From Pterobdella sp. o SKG-2022 (taxonomy: Eukaryota; Annelida; Clitellata; Hirudinida; Piscicolidae), in NCBI GenBank assembly GCA_964035795.1, contig OZ038320.1:3287896-3351895 (forward strand): a DNA stretch of 64,000 nt, given 5' to 3'. Below the pieces are notes generated by a model. It worked only from the letters and a program-made list of their open reading frames with translations. It did no database searches and was not told the DNA's origin. How positions within the stretch are numbered: the stretch's first letter is position 1; every line of letters begins with the position of its first letter. Made by a program: the position numbers and the translations under genes. Below are positions 38,941 to 54,000 of the stretch, piece by piece.

Positions 38941-39671
38941 AGATACATGGATTTCTGTTGAAAATTGACTCATAGCTCTTCAATACAGAATAATAATAAA
39001 TAAAAAATCCAGCTGCTATTGTTTCAAACAGAAGTGGAAGATGACAGTTTTGTTGTAGTCATTATACTTTTTTTAGGTTTAATTATATTTTTTATATATG
39101 AGATATCAAAAAAAAATAGCATTGAAATCAATAAAAAATTGCTACTTGGAAGATAAGCATTGTATTCGTTCCTATAAGATCGCTATTGACAGATAACGGC
39201 TTAAGCCGACTTGAAGGCTTTTAATGTACATTAAGAATTAGCCTCAGTGAGATGGAAGGTAGAAAAATAAGAAAATACACTCAAGCTAAAGCTGGCCATT
39301 AATCTATAAAAACAAACTAATGATTCGTTTCAATGGTTTAAACGATAATCATTTTGAGGTTTATATAAGGCGTAATAACATAAAAAAACTTGCATTAGTA
39401 GCTGGTGTGGTTAATGTGAGTGTAACGTTTACGGTGATAAATTTGAGCTTCTAGAGTTGGAAAAAACTGGTGCTGAAAAGACATGAATTTCAAAGTAAAC
39501 TAATGAACAGTTTGAATTGGCTTAATTTTTCATAAACAAGATAATGTGAACGAAATATAGCTTCATTACTTGATCCAGTCTGTTATTTATACAGAGAAAA
39601 TCGATTTAACACTTTTATTGAATCGTAAAATGAAAAATTCTTTAATTTATAATCTACTATGATAGTAAAGT
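38941..39671. other. Convergent spacer, eIF6 / UQCRB
   Basis: AT-rich sequence between the converging 3' ends of eIF6 (+) and UQCRB (-). It presumably holds both 3' UTRs. Nothing else is recognised. Confidence 0.6.
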
Positions 39672-40650
39672 TTATTTGCTGTTCCATTCCTGTTTCTCTG
39701 CAAACTCCTTCTGGACTTCCTCTACAACCGGTTCCAAATACCTCACATCCTGGAATATGTATGTGTATTTTTATTATTGATATTAGATTTAACTGCTATT
39801 CATGTTCCAAAAACTGATGCAGTTAAAATGTCTGTTTAAATATCGAAAATACTAGATAAAAAATGATAATAGTAATTTTAGTAAAGAAGAATAAGAAAAA
39901 AAATGAATCAAGGGCTATAAGCAAAAATAATTAAAAATCTTTTTACATATATTTTGCATAAAAAATTTTTCATTAATATTAATTCAACAAACCTATCAAC
40001 TTTGGTTATAAATCTTTTTATAATGATTTTACACTAACCACAATCAAATGAGTATATTTAGGAATGCAAAGAAATTTTATTGAGATATTCGGGTACATAC
40101 TTGAAAATGTTACTTTCTTAACAAAAAGCTTTATAACTTGAAAAAAGTTGTTAGAGTTCTCAAATATATTTCTTTTATGGTGATTAATGAAAAATCAAGA
40201 ATGACAAACCTGTTCAAAAGTTGTCCACTCATTCTCAGGTAGGATTTCCTTTCTCATTGAGAGGTACAAGGCTCTAGACATGCGAAACTGTCTCTCCTCT
40301 AAAGTCTTTTTTGAAAGCCTTCTCAACGCCTCCTTCACTTCTGGAGACTCGTGTATAATGTCATCATGCAGCAAACCTGGGTTTTATGGTGGGATAACTG
40401 TCGTCAGAGTGTGTATAATTATATTTTTTCAAATTTTTGAGTTTAATAAAAGTGATATTATATTAAAAAGATATTTTATGAAGTCGAATTATTTACCGTA
40501 TTGGTTATATCCCGCAGAATTGAAATTCCATTTTTTAAAAGCGGATTTCCATCCACTAGAAGCTGTATATGTAATTAAAATTCACTATTTCACTGAAAAA
40601 ACTCCTTAAAATCCGTTACCTGCAGCGCGAAGTAGAGAAGTTCGGACCAT
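39672..40650 (-). CDS. UQCRB: Cytochrome b-c1 complex subunit 7 (14 kDa protein)
   Basis: Matrix-side subunit of mitochondrial respiratory complex III. Exons: 40620-40650, 40497-40562, 40210-40376, 39672-39749, all phase-matched, 113 residues (human 111). The N-terminus 'MVRTSLLRAA' is short and basic. Conserved parts: 'FKKWNFNSAGYNQYG' (exon 2), 'LLHDDIIHESPEVKEALRR' and 'SRALYLSMRKEILPENEW' (exon 3), and 'YLEPVVEEVQKEFAEKQEW' near the C-terminus. Complete. It is head to head with COX8, another respiratory-chain gene. Confidence 0.94.
40090..40170. repeat. Dispersed repeat family C, copy 2
   Basis: ACTTGAAAATGTTACTT ... TTAACAAAAAGCTTT in a UQCRB intron; resembles 33040-33118 and 54350-54440. 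Confidence 0.65.
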
Positions 40651-40856
40651 TTTAACCTTCAGCCAAAAAATCAACAAAACAGATCCAAAGAGATATTAAA
40701 AGTAGTTTTTTTCAAAAATATTAACTAATAAATAAGAAAATAAACTTTTTTGAATTATTAAAAATACTTCTATAAAAAAAATATTTAATCTTGTTATTGA
40801 TCTTTGATGTTTGTTTTCTGCAAGGTCGACTTTCAAGCTTATCGTAATTTTTCGAA
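40651..40856. promoter_or_regulatory. Shared promoter interval, UQCRB / COX8
   Basis: 206 bp separate the two divergent start codons. The interval contains GCAAGGTCGACT near 40821, which loosely resembles an estrogen-related-receptor half site (AAGGTCA); this is a weak match and only a suggestion. Confidence 0.5.
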
Positions 40857-41160
40857 ATGTCTTTTTTTCTCAAGAGAGCACTACCAATTGCCAAAAGCAG
40901 GTTCAACGCCAACAGCGTTAGAACTCATGTTTGTGGACCTCCAAAAACTCCACTACAAACTTATGTTAGTCTTTTTGATATATACCTTATTAAGTTATTA
41001 AAAAAACTGAATTATTTCAATTTTTTATCTGAAAACCTGATTGAAGTTATTTTTATTCAAGGAAAAAGTAATCGGTCTGACTGGTTTCTTTGTCGCCATT
41101 TTTGGAGTTCCATTTTGGGTGATGTACAACCTTCCTAACTACAGAAAGAAAAAAGAGTAA
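40857..41160 (+). CDS. COX8: Cytochrome c oxidase subunit 8
   Basis: Small nuclear-encoded subunit of complex IV with one inner-membrane helix. Exons 40857-40964 and 41062-41160 join in phase 0 and encode 68 residues (human COX8A has 69). The basic N-terminus 'MSFFLKRALPIAKSRF' fits a mitochondrial presequence. The mature part 'VIGLTGFFVAIFGVPFWVMY' is the membrane helix, followed by 'NLPNYRKKKE', which lines up with the family ending. AATAAA occurs near 41177. The family is short and fast-evolving, so the call rests on the C-terminal pattern and gene structure. Confidence 0.85.
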
Positions 41161-41265
41161 CATCCCAAAATTTGAAAATAAAACTTCAAAAACTTTTGTT
41201 ACTTTGAAATTTTATTGAATAAATAATTAAAATTTTATTAAACTTTAAATATAAACATAAAAACA

Positions 41266-44561
<3,296 letters not shown>

Positions 44562-44691
44562 AATTTCCGTTAAATTTTGTGTTTTTAGCGTTTAACCTTC
44601 TATATCAATGTTGCATGTTTAAAAAATTCAATCTAAGTTGACTTTTAGTGGTTAATAGTGACAACTAGTAAAAACATTAAAAAATCTTTGA
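44562..44691. promoter_or_regulatory. Shared promoter interval, BCS1L / COG7
   Basis: Only 130 bp separate the divergent start codons. Unless non-coding first exons lie elsewhere, the two genes share one core promoter region. No TATA box is evident. Confidence 0.5.
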
Positions 44692-47600
44692 ATGGTAAGT
44701 CGATTTGAGTTTCTTTTTCGCCGGTTAAATTGAAGTTAATTCTTTATAACTAAAATTTTTACTTAAACAGGATTATTCAAAGTTCAACGACGAAGATTTT
44801 GATGCGAAAGACTGGATAAATCAGGCTTTTCGGGCTCATAAGGAAGGAACCCTAGAAGTAAATAATAATTTTTTTTCAAAATTATCCAAAATGGTTCAAA
44901 TTTTTCAAATGAAGTTCAATGCTTCCATAGTTTGTATAAGGTTCAAAGCAAAATAATAAAAAATACCCATATAAACTGTTTATATAAAAATAATGATTTT
45001 TTCAATATGTCAAGGTTGTTACATATTGACAATTCAAACATTTAGTATTACAAAATGAAAGCAAAAAAACTAATATTTACATTATTAACAAAACTGATAT
45101 CCAAAAAAAATAATATTTTTATAATAAAACAAATTATAAGCAACAACAATACTCCAATAGCAATAAATAATATCAACAACCATCAGCAACATGCAACAAC
45201 ACTGGTGATGAAGCTGCAAATGTTTATGCAGGTTTTCGTGAAGATATGATGATGATTATGATGGAAAATCTCAAAAATAATTTTATTATATTTTTTTTCA
45301 TAAATTCAAAAAAGAATGATTTGATTATCATTTAATTAATAATAATAATATTGCTTATAATATGAATATTATTAATATTATTATCATTTTTTCAATGTAA
45401 GTAATGATAGTAATCATTATCAGGAGGTGAACAATGTAGTAGATGAAAGCTGCCAACAAGTCGTCAATAACCTACCTAGGTACTCTTTTGTGAATTTTAT
45501 GGTATTTTTTATAATAATCATTATTAGTATTCGTTAAGTAATTTAATAAGATTATGCTGCTGTACATGTCTCAGTAACTGGGTTTGACAACAGTCAGCCT
45601 AGGTTATTTATTAGTGTTTATTTATTATTGTTATTGTATCAATGGTTTTGTTTTATTATTACTAGTATTGTAAAGCTATAGGTTGAGTTTGTTATCGGTA
45701 TTATTGTTATTATTTTTTGAATTATTATTATTATCTTTATTATTACAGAGTGTCCAAGGAGTTGGAGAGTGTGAGGCAGGAGGCATGTATGTTGCAGGAA
45801 CAAATGAAGATGGTCAAGTATGACATACAGAAGGTGCATAATAATAATAATATTAATAATAATGATAATCATAAAGGTAATGATCATAAAAAGAATGATA
45901 ACAATAAAATAAAAAAAATTTAATTAGGAATAAAATAAAAACAATGAAAATATTCAAATAAAAGAAAAATATTTTCGTCATTATTTTTTATTATTATCAA
46001 TCTTGTGTGATTATTGTTAGTAATAATACTATTATTATTATGCAGGTGGAGCAGAACACAGCACCTTCTATGCAGACCCTTCTCACCCTCGATAACGTTA
46101 AGACCCACATGGAACAGGCCGCTGATGCTCTTAAAGTAAGTAATAATAATATTAATTAAGGTACGTTATAATAATATTAATTAAGTTACGTAATTATAAT
46201 ATTAATTTTTATTATTGTTTTGATTTTTTTGGGTCATCATCATATTTTAAGTTTTAAATGTTATTAATTTTCATTGTTTTTGTTATTATGTTTTTGAGTT
46301 TTTCTTCACTTTATTATTATTATTGTTGTTATTATTATTAATTTTTTAATCATTATTATTATTTTTATTTTTTTTCATTATGACAGGAAGCAGACAATTG
46401 GACCTCATTGGCTGCAGACGTTGATGACGTTTTTGAGTCACAAAACATAGACGAAGTTGGTTTATTTCAGTTGTTCAAATTTTTCACTCTTAATGATTCT
46501 ATTTAAACACTGATAAATACTGAATTATTATCAATTATTCTCTATTTATTTGTTGATGTCTTTGGAAAGGTATTAATGCTCATTTCCAACAGATCGCAAA
46601 AAAGATTATTGGAATGCAACAAAGTTTGGTGAGTGAAAAATAATAAAAAATAAAATCACATGATAAGTATGAATATAATATAATAATATCAAAATATTTG
46701 ATAATAATATAATTTATCATATCACCACGATCATTACTATTCTCATCTTCATCATCATCCTCATCATCATCATCACCACCACAGTACATACTGACCGATG
46801 TTGCCGATTACAATGAACGATGCCAGTTTCTGGAGTTGTTGAAGAATAGGTTAGAGGCAACATCGTCCACTGCCGTCATAGCAGCCTTCAATTCTATGGA
46901 TATAAGTTGGATGCTGAATATTATGATTTTATTTTATATTATTTTTTTTTTTTCGTTTTGTTAATACTAGTAATAATAGTATTATTATCTATATAACTAA
47001 TATTATTCTTGTTTTTTCATCATCAGAAGCAGCGAAGAAATACAGTCAAATGTTCAGTGACATCGGAAGATCTGAAAATTTGAAAAAGTATTTCCATCGA
47101 TGTTATAAGGTTGAAGGGGGATTGGTGAGAGGGAAAGGAATAGATGAGTGAATGGTAAAATGCTTGGATGAAGAAAAGAAGCTTTTTTTGGCAGTAAACA
47201 GATAGATAGGTAGATAGATGAATAGATAATTGATTAATAGAAGACTGGTTGAATGAATGAATATTTAAATTATCATTGAATGAAGGGGCATATGGATGAT
47301 GATAATTAACAATTTCACAACTCTACAAGGGAAAAGTGTTGGATTGTTGGAAGGAAATCAATGAAAAAGAAAAGGAAGAAGAGGAGGAGGAAGAAGAAGA
47401 TGTGACATCACTGAAAAAATTCCAGAAACTTCTCAATGCGTTTTATGATCGATTGGTCGTCATCATACAAGACCAGGTGAGCTCAAATTTTATATAGTGG
47501 TTATTAAACTATATGACTATATACAACTTGCTCATGAATTGAATAAATTGGTACTTAATTAAATTACCAATTAATTAAGTAATAAACCAATTAATTAATC

Positions 47601-48258
47601 ACGTATTCAATGAATTAGATAATTTATTATTCAAGTTGTTTGCTTATTAACTAAATAATACACAAAAACAGTTGAAATGGTGCGAGCAAATTCTTACAAG
47701 CCCTCTGGCAACTGTTTTGGAAATGGTTGCAGATGCATTTAAGAGTCTAGTACCATCTCCCGCACATATCATACAACAGTACATCATGGCATCGTCATCA
47801 TCACCACCATCCTCTTCGTCGTCATCTTCATCCGTTGTTGAGTCACTCATTGTCGTTAAGGAAGTTGGTGATTTATGGAAATTTATGAATGTTTAAATCT
47901 TGAATATATAATTTATTTTTTCATTGCCATTCCATTAATTCAAAAACATTATAGTTACTTATTGTTCTATCTTTGTTATCATCATCATTTGCATTGTTAT
48001 TTCATTCAAATCAATTCCGAGTATGATTATAGTGGCATTAACTCCAAGAGTTTCTAGACCACTGAGTATTATAAACTATGAATGCAATGTAATTTTTCAT
48101 TAGTCTTAATATCCCTATTTTTATTCTCATTATCACGCCAGGTAACTGATAGTTTTGTAAGTTTTCTGGAAAAGTCTTTCACAGATCATCACTTGGGTGA
48201 GTATTTAAAATTTCATAACCTAACAGTATTACAGATTCACACTCATAATTATACACCA

Positions 48259-48297
<39 letters not shown>

Positions 48298-51200
48298 TGC
48301 ATGTGAACAGTCAAGCATCATAACCTTCATGACGTCACTATACTCACCTTTGACCCCAGCTACTCAACAGCTTCACAAGCTACAACAGCTGTCATTAGCT
48401 GCCCACTTGGATACCGTTATGCTGGTTATTGTTGTCATTTGCATTATTATTTTTATTTTTTTTAATGTTATTATCTTTCAAATTCATATAATTGTTGCTA
48501 TATATATTATCATTTTTAGTTATGTCACTATTATTGTTATTCATATACTTATTATTTATTTTCTTATTATTATTATTATTATTATTATTCTTATTAAGGA
48601 TCATCCAGACATAATAGAGTCGACATTATTGTTGCAACAGTCCATCAACAAAGTCTTCTCTGTTGCTTTGCTGGTTAATATTAACAATAATAATAATAAA
48701 AACTTTATAAATAGTAATACATAGTTATTATTGTTATTTTCATTATTCAAAAGTGGGGCAAGCACTGTATGCACTTGAACGGAGGCACAAGTTATTTCCT
48801 TCATCTCTCCAACACCAAGGTTCACCGCCGTTGTTATCATGTTTATAATAACAACAATAACATGTATAGTAATCAAAATGATAATAATAACATCAATAAT
48901 AATGATAACATCAACAACAATAATATCAATGTCAATAATCACTAGCACTCGCCATCATCATCAACATCATTGTTTTACCTCTGTTTCTATGTTATTACCT
49001 TGAACTGGAATTTTTTAGGACTCTTCTCCACGCCATACAATTTACAAAAAGTACCACTAACGACATCAACACATATAGGACTATCTATTGGACTACTTGA
49101 AGCAAGTAAACAGGGTGTTAAATAATATTTTTGAAAAGTGCAAGCCCAACCCTACTTCTGGTTCTATAAATAGCAATACCTTGGACGCCGATGAATGGGT
49201 TCATTTCCAAAATTCTCTTAAACTTATACTCTTCACAGGTTTTCATTTTTGTTTCGAATTTCTATCACTGCTTAGTTTTATTATATTTTTTTTATTTTGT
49301 ATATAAGTTATAATTCATCATTTCAAAAAATTAACATGCAATAAATTTTGTTTTCCATCATCTGTTTTCTCTGTCTCCACGTTTCCTCCTCACAGGGAAG
49401 CTGGTAACAAAGACAGAGGATTTGACTCAAACAATGACGTCACAGGTGCTTAGTATCTGCAAGACGGATGTCGATTCTGGGTGGGTTTTTAAGAAATTAT
49501 AATAATGTATGTAGGTGGTCACCAGTGGCCTGGAATATGAGTTTTGATGGTGCATTAAGTATGTTCCCAGGACGCTAGCCCTTGTGTAAAAAAAAATTTA
49601 AACAAAATGGTTTTTCGTGTTCAAAATAAGGTTTCAAAGTAATGTTATATTTCTCATAACAAGAATAATAATATGTAATATTATTATTTTTATCAACAGC
49701 TCAGCCAATAGAAGGCTTTTGAGGGATTCGAGGATGCATTTGATTGGTTCAAATGAAGATAAGAAAGCAATTGATAGGCTGATCTCTTGTGTAAAAGAAG
49801 GTACTTTGTTGGACCAAAATGCTGTATTCTCTTTTTTGTAATTTGTAAATTACACGCTGTTCAATGGTGGAAATATCAACTGTTTATTCTATGATTATTT
49901 TCGTTTTTATACAGTAATCATTAATTTTATTTCAATTATATTTTTGTGATAATAGGGAGTTTTTTATTTTATTTTTATTCGACAGATGGTGGCAAAACAT
50001 TGTTATCAGACGTGATGGCCGAGTTGTCAACGACGTGTGTCAACGTGCACCACCGAGCATTCGATATCGTCTTCAATCCCCTCAAATTCCATCTAGACTC
50101 GCTACTCAGCTTACCCGTGAGACTTGATAATGATAATAAGATTAATGATGAAATAATAATAATAATAAGATTAATGATGATGAAAAGAATAAAAATAAGA
50201 GTGATAATAATAGAAGCAATCATTATTATTATTATTTTATTTTTGTTGTTATTATTGCAGGTATGGTCAAGCGACAGTGTGGGCAGCTCTTTGACATCGG
50301 ATCTGCCTGACTTTTCGTTTATTCCTCAAGAATATATCACCAATGTATGATGATGATGATAATAAAAATAATTAATATTTCATAATTTGTATTAAATTAA
50401 ATTTCAAATTTATTATTATTGTTGTTATGACAGGTGGGTGAATACTTGATGACGATACCACAGCAATTGGAAGCATTCTCAAACGACCAAGCCATGATTA
50501 AGGCCCTTATGTATGCCAGTCTGCCCTACTTACCTCCTATTGGTTCTTTTTGTTTTTCTTTTCAATTCCAATTGTAAATTTTTTATTAATATTGTTTTTA
50601 ATAATTTTTATTTCATGTTGATTGATTTTTTATTTATTATTTTTTTTGTTTTTTATTGACTTAGATTTTAAGCACATGTTATTTTTATTATTCATTATCG
50701 TTTTAACTTTTTTCGCCTTTTGTGAACATTATTGTTTGCTGTCCAATTCATTTACCACCACGTCTTCAGCCCCAGACGACAGAGGTCATTTGGCGGACAT
50801 CTGGCTCAGGTCTTTGACGAGTGGTGCCAGCAGATACTTCATCGACAATATCATGAAGATTAGAAAACTTACACATCCAGCCACTAAGCAGTTGTCTGTT
50901 GATATAAGTGGGTGGTGGTAGTGTTTTGGGGGTTTGTGCGGTGGTTTTTTTCTTGGTTGTGTTTCAAGGCGAGTCTGGAGCCAAGATTTTGACATCTATT
51001 TGTTTGTTGTAGTTTTTGTGTTGGCATTTTGCATACAAATTGTTTTTTTTTCTTCCAATTAACACCGTCTTTAATCCATTATAAATTCTATTATTCAAAA
51101 AGAAATTTTCTCAAGTTCAATATTTTAAACATAGTCTAATTTGCATCATTCTCTTATATCCAACATCACCTCAAACCCCATCAGATTATTTGATGAACGT

Positions 51201-51357
51201 GTTGGAAGACCTGGCATTGAGCGCCTGCGAGGAACTGCAAGACATCAAAAAGCTTCTTACTACATCACAAGAAGGCTACAACGAGTTACAAGACGCTGTT
51301 TCGCCCAAGTTCTTTGTTAATATTGCTAATATGAGAGGACTCAGATTAACTAATTGA
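44692..51357 (+). CDS. COG7: Conserved oligomeric Golgi complex subunit 7
   Basis: Lobe B subunit of the COG tether for retrograde vesicles at the Golgi. I spliced 24 coding exons: 44692-44694, 44771-44857, 45187-45231, 45424-45479, 45749-45833, 46046-46135, 46387-46455, 46593-46628, 46785-46905, 47027-47109, 47330-47476, 47672-47863, 48142-48196, 48297-48424, 48599-48673, 48754-48819, 49079-49238, 49396-49480, 49700-49800, 49986-50116, 50261-50344, 50434-50542, 50770-50907, 51185-51357. Every phase matches and the sum is 772 residues (human 770). Landmarks: 'DYSKFNDEDFDAKDWINQAF', 'ATTLVMKLQMFMQ', 'IIGMQQSL', 'EWVHFQNSLKLI', 'VNVHHRAFDIVF', 'LPYLPPI' and 'LTHPATKQLSVDI'. The first coding exon holds only the ATG. 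Two lineage-specific inserts, an acidic run in exon 11 and a serine run in exon 12, sit where triplet repeats lie in the DNA. Exon 16 is the least certain. Confidence 0.96.
45546..45615 (+). repeat. Dispersed repeat family D, copy 1
   Basis: Shares CTGCTGTACATGTC, CAGTAACTGG, TTGACA and CAGTC with 57033-57095 at the same spacing. In COG7 intron 4. Confidence 0.7.
48261..48296. repeat. (CA)n microsatellite forming a 3' splice site
   Basis: About 17 CA units run directly into the CAG acceptor of COG7 exon 14 (starts 48297). Confidence 0.95.
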
Positions 51358-54000
51358 GTTTAGGTTGTTAGGGTGAGGTTTGTGGTGGTTTTGGTAGAGT
51401 AGATAGTTGTTATAAGTTTCGGGTGATTATGGTGATGTGAAGGAGCTTTGGCGAGGACTTGATGGTTCGCTGTATTTTCTTATTTCAAGTCTGTTATCAT
51501 TGTACACCTGTTTCAGGTGGTTTTTTATGGGTAGATTTTCACTTAATTTATGATATATTTTCATTAAAATTGTTTATTTACCGATCATCGTTATCGAATT
51601 TCCAATGACTTTAAAAAATATTTTTTCCACTTTTACCTTCTTAAAAGCGAATCTAAACACAATATTATAAATTTCGAGTTTTGCGCATCAAAATTCTCCA
51701 CCAATAAGAGAAGATGGAAAAACGTAAAATTTTATTTCAGTAACGCTCAAGGAGAAAAGCCAAGATGAGATATAATGATAAATACATTCATTAAAACTAG
51801 GCATTGAAAAAACAAATCGTAATTAGAACCTCTTTAGTATGATGGATCAAACCAAAAATCCTTCTAAGAACAATTTAAAACGAAACTTATTATTGTCAAA
51901 TAATTTTTAATAAATGAAATTATATAAACTAAAAAACAAAGAATACGGAATTTATAATTAATAAAAGATAATATATTAATTTTGTAGTTTAACCAAAAGA
52001 TCTTTTTCTATCTTCTCCATCATCATTTTATCTACCTTGAACGAGTATTTGATACAACTAATGATAATGATGGGAATAATTTAATGCATGATCATAGTGC
52101 ATTAATAATAAAAAAAATAATCAAATTAATAAAAACTAGACACCAATTAAATAAATATAAATAACAAATCTAATAATGAAATAAAATCAATAAAAAACAA
52201 TAATCAAGATAATAAAAACACGAAAATAGTAACCAAAAACATAAATAATCTTATTGACAGCAATAACACTGCACCAGGGACAAGTATAAAAGGGTACAAT
52301 CTTGGAGAAAGGCATAGAAATCAATGTAAAACTCATCTCGTGTAGCTTGAAGACCTCTTACGGCTAGCCACAGTGTGATTATAATGACAATGAAAAATAA
52401 TGGTAATAATAAATAAGAAAAATAATAGATACATAATAATAACAAAATTAATAATAAATAATATTGATAATAATGAACTTCATGAAAGAACGTTCAAAAA
52501 ATGTTACTCAAATAAAATTTTTGATAAGTCCAACCTTCTTCTGATTCATAAGTAGTTAAAATTTTCAAAGATTCAAAATTTATTAGACAAGCATATTAGA
52601 TAATTTGTATTACCTGACGAAAGGTAATACCTATGTGGACGTGGAGTGATGGGACCACTACCAATCGATGATGGCTACCTTCAAATCTATCAATGAGGGG
52701 ATAATGAAAGATCAATTTCTCTTCCAACGATAGGCTTACCGTCGGTATCAGTTCGAAGCTTAAGTGAGTTGGTTGTGACGACAGTAACTGAATTGATGTT
52801 AGTATGCCAATCAATGATGATAGAGATTTTGGCGGCAGGTTCAACTAACGAGATGATACAAGATGACTGTGGATACCAGAGTCAACATAATGAGCAGACA
52901 GGTAAGGGAAGTCAGTTACAGATAGTAGATAAAATAATAGAAATAGATGAATATGATGAGTAAAAGTGCCGGAAATCATCGTCCTCCTCACTTTTAGAGA
53001 GATAAATAGAAAATGAAGAATTTTCATCAAGTCTTAAAAGTAGACCAATAATTCAAGAAATAAGCCGCTTAGACAAACTAAAAGGAGGTGAAGCGAATAA
53101 AGCGAGGGTTAAGTGGACGTCTCAGGACATTAACTGACTTGGGCTTGAATAAAGGGCGGCAGCTCAAAAAAGGGAAGAACGCTGCGGCACAACACGAAAA
53201 GTCTCAAAAAAACGGAGAATTGTACCACATAACGTTGATATGGCAGAAATAAGCAACGCAAAGAAGACGCAATATTCCATTCGTCAATCAAAAAAATGCA
53301 CGAAGAAATATGGGTTTGAGAGACTGCTTGCTGAAAAGTGTAGTTAAAGATACGATTGAGAGAATCAGTCCTAGATTTTAAAGGGATCGTGACGGCAGCT
53401 AAGATAAACCTGAGACACACGAGACATACATTCAAGCCCTGATAACACGTGAAGAGTTGAAAGGCCAATAAATCATGATGAGATTGAACTTATCGAAAAT
53501 TTTAGTTGAAAGGAATTTGTTTCCCATGTATCTCCTATATTAAGAAGTGTATTGCAAGAAATTCAAAATTGCTAAAAAAATACGATGTCTCTATAAAATA
53601 AATCGATAATAATAAAAATAATGAATAATAAGAATAATAATCAACAATGATAGTTAATAATAACAAAAATAACAGTATAAAAAAACACCCATACAAAAAC
53701 TGTTTAGAATTGACAAACCATAATCTATTTTTAAAGTTTAAGGTGCTAAAAATAGAGTTCTTATGTTGAATAATTTATTATAAGGCTTGAAAAGTCATAA
53801 ACCTCAAAAATAAAAACAGTAAGCTTTGCCAAAAATAGTAACGAGTATGAAACCTATATACGATAATAATTATTGTTGTAATTTGAATAGATAAAAATAG
53901 TAATACAACTAATAAAGAACAATAAAAATAAGAACGAAAATAAAAACGGAACAATTTTTTTGAAAAAACCTTCAATAAAAATAATAACGAATAATAATCC
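51358..54000. other. Convergent spacer, COG7 / ARL8, partly unassigned
   Basis: It holds the two 3' UTRs at its ends. The section 52600-53500 is visibly less AT-rich than its surroundings and has only short frames on both strands (for example 53130-53468, minus) with no family signature. It may be an old mobile element, but I cannot show that. A family B repeat lies at 53541-53605. Confidence 0.5.
53541..53605. repeat. Dispersed repeat family B, copy
   Basis: AAGAAGTGTATT then AGAAATTCAAA and ACGATGTCTCT; resembles 10951-11020. Confidence 0.65.

Noticed and set aside
48329..48724. 131-codon plus frame over COG7
   Set aside because: It is parts of exons 14 and 15 plus the intron between them.
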